Shown here piece by piece: positions 30,641 to 43,200 of a stretch of 64,000 bases of DNA. The stretch spans positions 31,162,721 through 31,226,720 of the forward strand of contig OZ024874.1 of the NCBI GenBank assembly GCA_964017185.1. The letters are read 5' to 3'. The stretch comes from Rugalucina vietnamica (lineage: Eukaryota; Mollusca; Bivalvia; Lucinida; Lucinidae). Position 1 is the first letter of the stretch. Each line of letters starts with the position of its first letter. The notes below the pieces were generated by a model. That model was not told where the DNA came from. It did no database searches and saw nothing but the letters and a program-made list of their open reading frames with translations. Made by a program: the position numbers and the translations under genes.

Positions 30641-31299
30641 CCGCCATTGTATGATCTTTTATTGTAGATATCCCGCCAAATATTTGACTGTAATGCGGGT
30701 ATTTACACACATTTATAACGTTTCTCATGCGCTAAAACGACTTTAGACCGTTTAACGCTGTTTGATGGGATAGCTGATGTCACAAATGGCGCAAAGTAAC
30801 GTTACGCTTAATCGCCCAGTGAAATTGTTGCGCGATATAACACGTTTTTAACCATTGGCTATATAGGCGATGTGTGTTAAAATACATCACAATCAACCGG
30901 AGCCGACGACATCAATAACAAGATTGTGATGGGAATAATTATACCATCTAGGGCTTTAGAAAATTCCCTATCAACAAAAGGTAACTACACCATGGAGGCT
31001 TTTACATATTTAGACAATTGTTTCCAGTAAAATCAAAATTAATTGAGTTCGAATTCTTAAATTTGTTTTGAGTTTTGCGTTTTGATATGAAATACTGTAA
31101 CCCATTTTTCTAATTAATGGAAATTTCTGGCCCGGTAGACACGGAACGGTCAAAACTTTCATACCTGACATTGCTAAGTAAATTTGCTTTCCTGTGTTTC
31201 ATTTTCTATGTCAAATGTCACACTGTATGGCATATGTTGCCTCACTGTCACGATTTCACAATATGAAATATAATTCTAAGCTTTTCATTTCCATTTCAG
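30641..31299. other. non-coding stretch, nothing recognised
   Basis: No supported gene or repeat boundary. Confidence 0.4.
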
Positions 31300-31690
31300 T
31301 GGCTGATCAATGCCAGTGTTGCAAACTCAGACTGCTAAGGTGGAGAAGGTGCAGAGGACTGCTGCACGGTGGACCTGCAGGAGATGGAGGAACATCAGTA
31401 GCGTCGGTGAAATGCTCGACAAACTTGAGTGGCCATCCCTGGAGTCCAGCAGGGAGCGATCCTCCTTAACCTTCTTCTACAAGATACACTCCGGTACAGT
31501 GTCTCTTGATAAAGACAAATACCTGACCCCGGCACCCAACCTAAGGCGTACTCGGGCATCACATGAATCACAATACACAAGACCATTTGCCTAGAGTGAT
31601 GCCCTGAAAAATTCCCTTTTCCCCAGAACTATTCCGGTTTGGCATAGTCTCCCTTCTTCAGTGGTCTCATCCAAGACCATTTAGGAATTT
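31300..31690 (+). pseudogene. LINE C-terminal fragment (third LINE lineage)
   Basis: A frame reads KVEKVQRTAARWTCRRW, then MLDKLEWPSLE-RE and FFYKIHSGTV, ending near TIPVWHSLPSSV after a stop. This is the conserved C-terminal tail that follows the reverse transcriptase in many LINEs (KVQRRAAR and WNxLP boxes). The reverse transcriptase itself is absent, so it is a 5'-truncated relic. Confidence 0.75.
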
Positions 31691-32029
31691 AAGGCTTTTA
31701 TTTAAATCATTGGCCCAGAGGCATGCGTTTTAGTATGCCTGTCATCTATATATTGTAAATAGTTTTAATGGTCCATCCCAAATGTTCTCTTTTCCCTTGA
31801 CTAAATTCTAAATTTTGCCACCCACCCCACACCTGAGGTGATGATCAGAAATTGATCGACTCAGTATCAGAAGATAGATAGACAATGTTTAAAATTGATA
31901 AAATCATAAAATGTATAAAATCACATTCAAAATAATCTAAAAGACACAGCCTTTCCAAACCCTAGTTGTCAATTTTGTATTCATAAAAATATACATATAA
32001 ATTATTATTAACACAAAAAGTACGAGTTG
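31691..32029. other. 3' flank of the LINE relic, nothing else recognised
   Basis: Probably includes the relic's 3' UTR. No gene was seen. Confidence 0.35.
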
Positions 32030-32150
32030 ACCGAGAAAAAAGTAGGGGTTGACTTGAGGTACGAGTTGACCGTCAGTACGAGTTGAGCAATGCAAAAGTA
32101 AGAGTTGACTAGGGACGAGTTGGCAAAAGTACGAGCTGACCATAAACCGT
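32030..32150. repeat. degenerate tandem (T)ACGAGTTGACC monomers
   Basis: About six imperfect copies of TACGAGTTGACC separated by 10-15 bp lie at the 3' edge of the broken minus-strand LINE. They resemble the CCGAGTTTG monomers of the 9.6-kb LINE in style but not in sequence identity. Confidence 0.5.
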
Positions 32151-32159
32151 AGGCCGTTG

Positions 32160-34454
32160 TCTTGTCCTCTCGCCGGGAATATAACACCAAGGGTCAAACT
32201 TACGGGGATGCCCATACCAACATTTGTTTAGTCTGCTTTTGAAGCTGTTGAGAGTGGGTGCCATAACTGTGTTTTCAGGCAGCTCATTCCATAAGTCAAT
32301 TACTCTGTTGCTGAAGTAATTTCCCCTAACATTGAGTCTGTATCTATTCTTGTAGATCTTAAATTGGTGGCCTCTGGTACCAATGTTATGAGACATCGTG
32401 AATAGCTTATCTTTGTTAACCTTATCAATGTCATTTAGAATCTTATAAACTTGGATCATATCTGCTCTTTCTCTTCAATATTCTAATGAAGGAAGTCCTA
32501 GAAATTTCAGTCGTTCACTGTAGGTTTTGGTTTTCAAGCACGGAAGAAGTCTGGTTGCTCTACGCTGGACATTTTCAATTGTGATAGCGTCTTTTTTGTA
32601 TTGTGGCGACCACACACATGTGGCGTATTCGAGATGGGGGCGCACTATACTTTTATTATAAGTTCAAAAACATTTCCTTATCCATAAAGGTGAAGGTTCT
32701 GAATATTAGCCCAAGATTTCTATTGGCAACTGATACTTTGCTGCTAATATGTTCTGTAAATGACAGTGATTTGTCAATAATGACGCCTAGATCTTTTTCT
32801 GAAGTTACTGTCTCAAGCCTTTTCGTTCCCTCACTTGATTCCATTGTGTAAAACTGGCCGATTGAATTTTTTCCTATATGTAGATGGTGACACTTGATGA
32901 GGTTAAAAGACATTTCCCATATTTTGGCCCAGGTAACAGCTCTATTAAGACATGATTGTAGAATTTCTACATGTTCTATTTTAGATACCCTTCTGTACAG
33001 TTTTGAATCATCAGCAAAGAGTTTAATGAAACACTGTATCACGTCAGGGAGATCATTAATGTAAATAACGAATAAAATGGGTCCTAGTACACTGCCTTGG
33101 GGTACGCCTGAAGTCACTGGTTTTGAACCAGATATTTTCCCATCAACGACAACTTTTTGTGTTCTATTAGTCAAAAATTCTTTTACCCATTTGTATATTT
33201 TACCCCTAATTCCATAACCCCACAGTTTTTTCATGAGTTTCCTGTGCGGGATTTTATCAAAAGATTTACTAAAGTCAACATAAATGATATCAATGTCATC
33301 ACCCTGATCTAGAGCTTCTGTTATGTTGTCAAGAAATTCAAGTAGTTGTGTGACACATGATTTTCCCGAAACAAAGCCGTGTTGGAAGGGACTAAAAAAG
33401 ACATTTCTAGTCATGTGTTCAACAATTTGATCTCTGATGATTTTTTCCATTAGTTTGCATGGCACAGAAGTCAAGCTGATGGGGCGATAGTTATCAGGTT
33501 TTGTTTTATCTCCCTTTTTGTGTATTGATGTAACATTGATTTGTTTCCAGACATCTGGTAATACGGATTCATTTAGTGACTGTTTAAAGATTAGAGTTAG
33601 AGGTTGCAATAAGGTGTTTTTACATTCCTTGATCAATTTTGGGTGTAAATTGTCCGGACCTTGTGATTTGGATGGTTTTAGTCTGTCTATTGCTTTTTCG
33701 ACGAGATTTTCCGTTATTTCAACGTAAGATAATGTTTCATCAAAGTCTCTATCTGGAAATTCAGGAAGTGCTCCTTGGCTTTCAATTTCGAAAACACTGG
33801 CAAAGTAAGTGTTCAACACCTCAGATTTTCTTTGGTAAGAGTATCATTTTGTGTTTTTAGCTGACCTAACTTCCCCTTGGTTTTTAACTTAGATCTAACG
33901 TAGCTCCAGAAAAGTTTTGGATCTGTTTTTATCTGCGTAGCAAGGTTTTTTTCGTATTCATATTTTGAACGCCTCATTTCTGTAATTACTTTATTTCTAG
34001 CATCTTTGTAAATTTCATAATTCTGGTTGGTTTTACAATGGAGAAACTTTTCCCATTTTGAATGCTTTTTCCTGATGGCATCATGACAATTTTGAGTGAT
34101 ATATGGGGTTTTTGTCCCTGTCCCCGAGGAAACCTTACTCACCGGTATGTAGGTTTCTATTAAATTTGATAATTGCTCTGTAAGTATTTCCCATGAGGCA
34201 GACACATCGACTCCATCCAGTACTTGTAGCCAGTCAATTTGGGCAAGTTCTCTAATTAATCCAGTGTAATTCCCTTTAAAAAAGTTCATTTTTGTAAATA
34301 TTGTTTTGGATATTTCAGTATAACAGTAATATGTAAATTGAAGCTGTAAATGGTCACTCTTGCCAAGTCCAGGCATATAATTTATAATGTTGATCATATC
34401 CTCTTCATTTGTAAGTATCAGATCCAACAAGGATGGTTCTGAGCCAGTTCTCAT
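32160..34454 (-). pseudogene. broken LINE ORF2: endonuclease C-terminus, reverse transcriptase, tail
   Basis: Reading from 34454 down, the endonuclease end (LLDLILTNEEDM, KSDHLQLQF) and the linker come first. From about 33.8 kb the reverse transcriptase is in another frame: HKKGDKTKPDNYRPISLT, VDFSKSFDKIPH, SGVPQGSVLGPILF and LFADDSKLY. A frameshift near 32656 precedes the LVRPHLEYA-type box. The C-terminal NRVIDLWNELPENTV box is around 32300. The lineage is CR1/L2-like but distinct from the intact LINE. At least two frameshifts and a 0.9-kb insertion make it non-functional. Confidence 0.85.
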
Positions 34455-34463
34455 TCCAAATAT

Positions 34464-34739
34464 AATGTTGGGTTAAAGACGCTTTTAAGTGAGGGTCTTT
34501 CGGAACCAGAATTTTATGGTGACTTGGTTTACAAATTTAAGAAACTTATAGGAAGTAATGATTTTTCTTTTCAGTTTAGAAAAATCATAACACGTTACAG
34601 ACGTATAGGTTATAACTTGAATGGTATGCGACAGTCTGCATGCTTAGTTTTTAACCCAATCACGGTTGATAACTATGCTGCCTTCTTTAATTGCACGCCG
34701 GTGGGTCGGGCGTCAGACTCTATGATGGCCCCGACTTAA
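34464..34739 (+). pseudogene. conserved-looking peptide fragment of a mobile element
   Basis: A frame reads SEGLSEPEFYGDLVYKF, RKIITRYRRIGYN and NPITVDNYAAFFNCTPVGRA, then a stop. The composition is protein-like. From memory, similar strings recur in invertebrate repeat-derived proteins, but the parent element is not identified. It lacks a domain that would fix a function. Confidence 0.45.
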
Positions 34740-35054
34740 AGCTATTCATTTTAGTTGGTTGGGGCCGGAGCTTCTTGTCTGTTGCTTGGCCCACCGGGGT
34801 CCAACTGATGTTTTTCTTTAGCTCCGGAGTTAGTAAGTTATTTGGCGCCCAGGGATCTCCATCGTCGGGCAGCTTACTGAATCTGTGAGTCCTGGTTTTT
34901 GATTCATCAGGATGTTTATCATGATTTATTTGTTTGTTCTTGATGATTCATTTACTAGTTAGAGATTCACCACGAGGACCGAAGAACTAACTAAATGTTA
35001 TGAACCACTGCAGAAGCTGAGGGTGAGGTTACGGCCGTGTAAAATCGATTTAAA

Positions 35055-35360
35055 CCCGCCAGTAACTTTGTGTTACTGATCGTTCCAAGTCGATACTTCT
35101 GTGGTGGTTCTTTTTGTTTTATGTCTTGGTGTTTAAAATATTTTTGTGCTGTTGGCGCCTTATGTATGTTTGCATATTTTTAGTTAAGTTAAGGTAACTG
35201 AGTGGCCACCTATTGGGGAAAATAGCTGCTCATTCGGCTTACGGAGTGTTTTCATGGTATAAGTGCCTGATTGTTAGTTTGGTTTTTTCCCACCTTGGTT
35301 TTTGGAGTGGGGGTCTTTTTCTGATTGCGCCTTTTCCTGATCTTTGCCTACTTGTACTTT
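35055..35360 (-). repeat. dispersed 300-bp repeat, copy B
   Basis: It matches 13275-13565 block for block (TTACTGATCGTTCCAAG, TGTGGTGGTT, GAAAATAGCTGCTCATTCGG, GATTGCGCCTTTTCCTGAT). On the minus strand it starts VGKDQEKAQSEKDPHSK, similar to the plus-strand peptide at 13795. Confidence 0.75.
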
Positions 35361-35372
35361 TCTATATCTAGT

Positions 35373-35945
35373 GTTATTCTTTACATGTTGATAAAGGAAA
35401 CAGTCTCTTATACATTCTAAAAACTGTGATGCTATATGATTTTCATTTGTATTTGATAAATTTGAGCTCCAGTTAATTTCTCCAAGGTTAAAATCACCCA
35501 TTATCAGAACATGACTGGGGTTTAAGTCTCTCATTCTTAAAAACAGGTTTAAAAGTTCAGTATTGTTATCTGCACTGCTATTTGGACTTCTATATACACA
35601 ACCAATTAAGAGTTTATCTGAGCCAGTTAAGTTTATATTGCACCACACTAATTCCTGGAAACTGGTATCAAGATGAAGTTGGGTTGCTGGTATACCAGAC
35701 TTGATATATAGTGCACAACCTCTCCCATTGCTGATATCAGAGCAAAAAAAGGCTGTATCCATTGATTGAATAATGTGTGCTATCCATAACAAAAGCTAAA
35801 TTTTTAGGCAGTATTTCGGTTATGGCAATAATATCTGGTTCATTTTGTTGTATATAACTTTTCAACCCAGTTTGTTTAGAAGTTGTAAAACAGTCCGCGT
35901 TTGTATATAAAACATTAAGGAAGTTAAAACATTTTTTTTTAAAGT
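35373..35945 (-). pseudogene. broken LINE endonuclease N-terminal part
   Basis: Minus-strand frames show NADCFTTSKQT and EPDIIAITEILPKN (catalytic-Glu region) between 35800 and 35930. After a frameshift follow ALYIKSGI, CVYRSPNS and LIMGDFNLGEINW at 35792-35373, the endonuclease boxes. Confidence 0.8.
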
Positions 35946-35989
35946 TTTAAAATCGCCACCTTGATTTTGTTGTGAGGCGGCATTATTTA

Positions 35990-37110
35990 CATTGTCAAAA
36001 CTGTGGTCCTATGCCTCGTCCCACACAGAGGGGATAAGGCCGATGCTGTTATTAGCTAAATCTTGCTGGGAGCTGAACCCACCAATCACAGTTTCATCCA
36101 TTGCTATGGTTGTATTGTTATAAGCATCCTCATTGATTCTGCTTTGAGAAAAACTGGAAAAGTTTATATGAGGCATGGTGTGAATTGGACTAATGCCAAG
36201 TGAAGTGTTCATAGCCGCTGGTGAATTTCTATCACTGTTACTGCCTTCCTGGGACGGCTGCCTGTTCGGAGATGCTGAGTTATTACCGTTGCCTGGGTCA
36301 GGGCGGGGCTGATTATTTCTCTGACGCCGAAGTTTTCTGTCTTGTCTTTGAGTAGGAGTTAAATCCTTACTTATAATAACATTTTTAGACTTAGTGGAGC
36401 TTTTTGTGGTATGAACTTTGCATTGTCTAGTATTGCCTTCCTTTGTGATTTACTTTCCAATACAATCTTCAAGGGTCTTATCCTGACAGGGGATTTTTTC
36501 CCTAGTCTGAACCATGTAACCATATTTGGTAATTCTAGGCCTAGGCATAGACATAATTGCTTAAAATCCTCACCATCAGCTGTTTTGTTATCTTGACCAG
36601 TTGGTAAGTTGTGTTCTGGCAAATTGAATAATGCTATATTACATTCACTTCTCCTTCGGTCATCAAGCTCATTGTTTCTGGCATCAACTAATTTATTGAC
36701 ATCATCTTTCAGAGATTGACATATTTCATGTTTCATGTTAGTCATTGCTGTAGTTGTGGCTTTTTGATTGTTTTACAGTTTTCCCATTCTGTCTTCTAGT
36801 TTGTTCATACGAGAGTCATTTTTGTCTAGAGGTTCTTTGATATATCTAGTGATATTATCAAGTGACGGGAATGTAGATTTACAACTTCTACAGGACCATA
36901 AAAAGTTCTCCATTTCACCTTGGGTGAGGTGTTCAAAAAGTTGGGGTTTGATTCCAGCACATTTGAGGCAATAATCTAATTTGCACCCTTGGCACATTAT
37001 TTTCTCAGTGATGACCGAGTCACATTTTTGACAAGTTGTATCAGGATCACTAGAATCCTGCCTAGCCCTCTTTTTTGTGCATTTTCTCTTTCGAAATTTG
37101 AAGCCATTTT
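35990..37110 (-). pseudogene. broken LINE ORF1 (zinc finger, coiled coil, nucleic-acid-binding-like part)
   Basis: An ATG at 37106 opens a frame that soon shifts. A Cys-rich finger (CQKCDSVITEKIMCQGCKL, then CLKC and CRSC) spans about 37040-36890. A charged stretch with a predicted coiled-coil character follows, then SECNIALFNLPE and a basic segment (36745-36371) typical of LINE ORF1 proteins. A Ser/Asn-rich tail lies at 36212-36009. Frameshifts and stops interrupt it. The 5' end lies less than 200 bp from the RPS4 start, head to head. Confidence 0.7.
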
Positions 37111-37149
37111 GTCAAATTGAAATTTGATTCAAGTTCTTGTATTTGATGA

Positions 37150-37296
37150 CTGGTTCCCGGCTAACTTCCGGTTATTTGAGAGATACCGAGAATTAGTTTG
37201 AGACCGGTATTTGTGTTTATGAAACTGTAACCTAATGACCGTGTGCCGTACGCGAAACTTCCGCTTCCGCTGGTCCTTTTCCTGTTAATTTTCAAC
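37150..37296 (+). promoter_or_regulatory. RPS4 promoter and 5' leader (inferred)
   Basis: Sequence upstream of the inferred start codon contains ETS-like CTTCCGG/ACTTCCGCTTCCG motifs and pyrimidine-rich CCTTTTCCTG close to the ATG. That fits the 5'-TOP leaders of ribosomal protein genes, which couple translation to growth signalling. There is no TATA box. The transcription start was not determined. Confidence 0.5.
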
Positions 37297-40200
37297 ATGG
37301 TAGGTCCGTTAGAAATACGAAGTGAAAATCCTGTGTGATCGCATCGATCCTGCCAATAATTATGCATTATATTGCAAGAACATAAGGAGTATGCATTTAC
37401 AAATCGAGCCAAGGCGATGTGCTTATAAGGAATTGATTGCTGGGCTTATATTTTACTGAACAATTTCGAGTTGCATGAAAGCGATTTTTTTGGGCATTTA
37501 TTCGTTGTTGTAAATTTATGGTAACTAGAGAATTGACACGCTATGTATGATGGCAGTCATGTTATCAGTCTTTATTATAATGCAACAAACTGAATGTCCC
37601 CATTGATATACTGATAAATCAAGTCACCGACGGCAAGCTTTAGTTGGGAGGAGAAATGTAGTAGACCTGTAATAAAATATTGCAGTCCAATGTACCACTC
37701 CAAGTTCTAACGCGAATCCTTGGAGTATAAATAGGGCAAGACGGCAAGGAACTTTTTTGTTAAAAGAAATCAATATCTGTCATTTTTCCACTATTCATCT
37801 CATTTGGTGGAGGTTGTAACTTCAGTCATTTTCGCAATGAATTTATCGTTATAGATACTAATAAAATCATGCTGCATCACAAACATTACAAATTTTTTAC
37901 CTAGGAATAAATTTTATGCACTTAATCTAAAAGAATATGCCATATTTTGATGGTATTTTCACTTCTATTTCATATTTTGCGCTCCTAATGTAGTAAGGAA
38001 AAAGACCGCATAGGGATAAACAGAGTTATGTACCTCGACCGAATGAACAAACTTACCAGCATACATGTGATATCTCCCGACTGATCCTGAAACTCCCGAT
38101 ATTCTTGTCCCTTTCCGCCGACCCGATATAGGAACGAAAAACCCGACGAAGAAAAAATTCCTATCACGTTTTTTCCCCAACCAAACATTTATGTATTTTT
38201 ACTGAAAAGATCGAGTAGTAGAGTGTTTACAGCGCCTAACTAACAGTGAACTTAAAGTAGAGTGCTTACAGCACCTAACTAACAGTGAACTGACACAGTG
38301 TTATCATCATAAGGTGTCAGATTAAGAAGGTGTTATGTGAAGGTTGAGCAATGTTGCGTAACATTACGTCGATAAGTAGCTTTGTTTCCAAATCACTGAT
38401 CCGAATAATTCCCAAGCAGGTTATTGTATTGTTTGACAAAACATGTTTTCACAATAATGAAGTCAGTTAAAACAGTTATCTAATTAATACAACCAATCTG
38501 TTACACTACGGTGGCAATGAATTGTATCACAAAAATTAGCAATTTAATTAATGACAATAACCACTTAGTTGAAATTACATCTGTCACTTCTGTAGCCCTG
38601 TAGTTTTCAGATAAAAAGAAATTGCTTTGGTCAAAAAGAATTCACCACGAAACTATGATCTATTTTATTTTCTTAATGTATAAAATGATCATTAATGATT
38701 ATCACATACAGAACCAGTTATAAAACGGAACCTTGTTGAATGCCTTAGAAACGATCTTTGTATCTTTCTTCTTCACATCAACAATAAGCAAATATCAATT
38801 CAAACAATAAATTTAACACTGTAACATTGTTTGACATTTTATACACAGTATTTTGCACATCAGGAATTTAAAATTTACATGCAGTACCCAATATTGAGGA
38901 CACTATTTACATCCGGATAAATTTGTGTGGTGAACGCTTTACTGCAACACCATTTAGGTCTGAGCATGCGCACCAGTAAAATTTACTTTCGTTTTGGATA
39001 GCCTGTTGACATGTTGAAATTGTTTGAATAAGGGGATGTTTTATCGTTTGTAAAGTGATTTGAAATAAATGGAACATAGAATTACACTAAACTTGACTTG
39101 ATTTAGTCTTTTGTATAGATTATCTGAGGTGGGTTGTTATACTTTTCATTTATTTTACCCAGTAAATGCACCATTCATATGCTTCCCCACCCACATGCAC
39201 TCCTACAGAAACTGTATCTATCGGTCTCTATATATACATTTTTTTAGGGGGGGGGGGGTCTTTTTTGCATAATATGCAGTGGTCAGGAATAAAATACTGA
39301 AGTGTGCATATGATCAGATCATTTTGGAAATTCTGTCCTTAGAATTTATTGCTTTGCCGCGTTAAAAAATCGTTTAATTTTGTCGATAAAAAACCTCCCT
39401 ATTTCAGACCCAAATCTCCCTACCAAAAAATTCAAATCTCCCTATTTGGCATCCATGATGTATCACATGTATGCTTACCAGTATGACTCGTACATGTATC
39501 ACTATCTCCCGATCTCTGCATATTTACACAAATTCTAGATCCCTTTCTCGATGGTCTCCCGATATGCATTGCCTTCGGATTTGCAATTAAAGATCCATTA
39601 AAAAAAAAAAATATCCAGGTGACCAATTTTTAAGTAAAGTGTAGTATAAATACGGTTTTGGATTGACCCAATAATGCTGTCACTGAGAGAATCTACCTGG
39701 AGGCTATTTAAATGATGTCATCCAAACTGCCCTATATAATTGAAGGGGTTAGTGTAAGAACGTGTCGAAGTCCATTTTTGTAAGTTTTGAGAAAAATGTG
39801 AAAAAAACAAAATTTTGACAAAGGACTGACAAACATTTTAAATTATACACCTCAACCTCTTTATAACACTATTGCTGAGGTTCCTAGAATTCGAAAACTC
39901 TTAGAGAAAATGGCCATTTTGAGCATCCAAATAGGGGGATGGGCGTTTATTAGGGTATGGGTGTTAATAGAATTTTTACTGTACTTAAAATAATTATATT
40001 TACTTTGTTCTTCAGGGTTACCGTGGTCATAGGAAGCATCTGAAGCGGTTGGTGGCACCTAAGGCATGGATGTTGGACAAGCTTGGTGGAGTATTTGTAA
40101 GTATTGTATGGTTCTCGGGGCTGGAGGGAAGCAGTTGTTGAAATACCTCTTTGAGGATGGTATTTAGCCACAGATAAATGTGTTGTAGATACTAGGTAGA

Positions 40201-43200
40201 AAATTAGAATGAGAGCATGGAGAATATTTGTTTTGGGCTGGTTTAAAGAGGTTGGGTGGGTGCAATATGAACCCATCGTTCAGTGCATTTAAGTTGATCA
40301 TTTGATCGATATTAGCAATATTATAGATCAATAAGATAGTGCACCCAACCTGTTATAGATATCTATAAGAAAATCAACATCAGCTATATGTTTATCTGAA
40401 AGAGCGAGTCATAGGATTTTGAATTTCATCACCTCTGGCTGAGATAGTTCAGAAACCCCATAGCTGAAATGGCTGAAGCATCTAAAAACAGTGAACAGCA
40501 ATACACTGTTGGCTTGTAATGAGAAATCTGTCATATTAATAATTACAGACTTTGTTGTCTTGCCCAGCTTCTAAGTGACGTTAATCTTCAAATTTTGATG
40601 ACAGACTTGTAGATATTGTATCTGACTGAATGAATCACCCTGTTTTACAGGCTCCAAAGCCAGGTACGGGACCCCACAAATCTAGGGAGTGCCTGCCCTT
40701 GATTGTGTTTCTAAGAAACAGACTCAAGTATGCCCTGACAGGTAACGAGGTGCTGAAGATAGTCAAACAGAGGCTGATCAAGGTGGACGGCAAAGTCAGG
40801 ACAGAAACCAGATACCCTGCAGGATTCATGGGTAAGAAGTAGTTGAAAGTTTGTTTGAAAATAAAATTCTATGACACAAAGCTGATAAGATGTAAAATGA
40901 ATGGATGTTCCACAGTTGAAGAAGAAACACTATTCTATAGTTGGAAGGGTTTAGCTATAATAAATCGAGGTATCTTGATTTGTCAAAACTAGTGGTGTAA
41001 CGATGCATCGATACATCGATGCATTGCGATAGGATCTGCTTCGATAGTGATGCATCGATTGTACAATGCACTATCGATGACTATCGCCGATAGTTCGTCC
41101 AACTATCGATTGTTTCGATAGTTTATTTTCATTGACGGAACTCCTTCTCCATATTTGTTTTGGGCGTGTTTGATTAGCGAAATAGTCACATCCTGAGCGT
41201 GCTTGATTACTGCGTGCCTGCCTGAACATAGAACAGAATAGAATAAAAAAAACCGTGGGCCACCATGGCCCCCCGTAACATCAACTGTCATGTTTTTTGT
41301 TGTTTTTTTTTTCATATGATTATGAAAACCTATATTGATGAAGGTTTAATATCCCACTTGGGAGAGATTTGCGACCAGGCAAGATGCAAACCAGCCTGGT
41401 TTATTATTGGTATCAGCCATTACAGCCAATATCGTTTTGGTCCGAAAGGACCGGAATGACTCGATCTTAGTCCCGGTTTTTAGTGTGACTTGAGTTGTGG
41501 CCTAATCGACCACACCATTCTACTTTCACTTTTAACCAACTGCCGAAAATGGCGACAAATTTCGAGATTGTTCCAAATAAACACCTTTTAAAGACAGTGT
41601 GAAAAACCGATAGTATCGTGATAGTATCGTGATAGTATGCCACGATAGTGATAGTATCGTGATAGTGATTTCCACGATAGCGATACTATCGCGATAGTCA
41701 AAATTGGCATCGATAGTCAGCCCTAGTCAAAACCCTGCTTTAAGATCAGCAAGACATGTTAAGCAGTGTTGGTTAAATACCCAAGAAGCTGACATGGCTG
41801 GCTGCAAAATTGTTGCGTTAGACATTTAAAAAAAAAAAAAAAAAAAAACAGGTTGATAAATGAAAAAACAAATCTATTGAATTGAAAATCTGCACATATC
41901 GAAGCCATACTGTATACTGATATAAAGTGTGGTCAAACTTGTGCACAGAGCAATACCTTCTGACGGTCGCTGGCTATGCAAGTGTATTCTCAGCATTACC
42001 AACAGATGGGACAGATGATAAGCTGTTTCTAACCAGGTTTATATGTTTGTTTGTATTGTTTAACATCCCAGTCAACAATTTTTCAGTCATACTGGGATGG
42101 AGCTATCGCTTCCTGGGTTTTAACCAGTACTCTACTAAGGGAGTTAATGCGTCTTGCACAAGGACACAACACGATGACCGTTGTGGGCCAGGTTTAACAA
42201 CTGGGATGTACAGCCGAAGTCAGCATAAGGCTTAAGATCTGTGTACTGAAAACAAAGGTTTACATGTAGGAAGCTACAAAGTTCTCTTCAATTTGTCAAA
42301 GGACCACACTTAATTTATAGCAAGAAACTAAGAAACAAAAAGAATGTTTGCCCCCATAGTCACAAAAAAGGCAGGGGATCCTAGTGCTAGAGCATCGGAC
42401 ACGGAATCTAGAGGTTCTGGGTTTGTGTTTTCGATTCACCACAGCACTACTACTAGTGAATACCCGGGAAAAGGTGGCTTTGTCCCAACATGACCGAAAA
42501 AAAATGTTGACTAGGACAGTAAACCTCAGTATGAATCAAACAAAAAAGGCAGATATACTATTGAAGTATTTTTTTATTCAATTTCACAGATGTGATTACC
42601 ATTGAGAAGACCGGGGAAAACTTCAGATTGCTGTACGACGTCAAGGGACGATTTACCATACACAGAATTAAACCTGAAGAGGCAAAGGTGAGGAAGAACC
42701 CTCTGCAAGGATTTGGTACCTGATACCTTATATGAAAAAAAAACAACTAGTATCTGCATATGCCAAAACGAAGGCGCTGACAAGCTTCGCCGATCAGCGC
42801 CTTTGTTTACCCTACACAGATATTGCAATCTTCTTTTTGAATCCAAAATCTCAAGCTTCTAGCCATTCCTCTGTGACCGTACAGGCTTGTTTGTGTCGGA
42901 CCTGGGCCCAGAATTACATGTACAATGCTCCCTATCGTTAAGGTAGACCTTAGTTAAGGTGGCAAATTTCAGCATCCAAAAAGATGCATTTAAAACTTAC
43001 TGAAATCAAACTTATTGGTTTTATCATGTAAAGAACATTTTATTCTACACACCTGTATATTTTTGTAAATACAGTTATTGATTTTAACGGTACAATATCG
43101 TGTCGAAATTTGTCACCTTAACTAAGGTTGGCCTTAAGTTTAAGGAAGCATTGTAATTCTGGGCCCAGGTCAGAAAACCAGATTGTTGGTTTTCTTACGC

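Larger units (their letters stand above)
34455..35372. mobile_element. 0.9-kb insertion inside the LINE endonuclease
   Basis: The LINE endonuclease frame stops near 35372 (after KNNTR) and resumes at 34454 (MRTGSEPS), so the sequence between is inserted. Its left part encodes a conserved-looking peptide (34464-34739), and its right part is the 300-bp repeat also found at 13.3 kb. The exact target duplication was not resolved. Confidence 0.65.
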
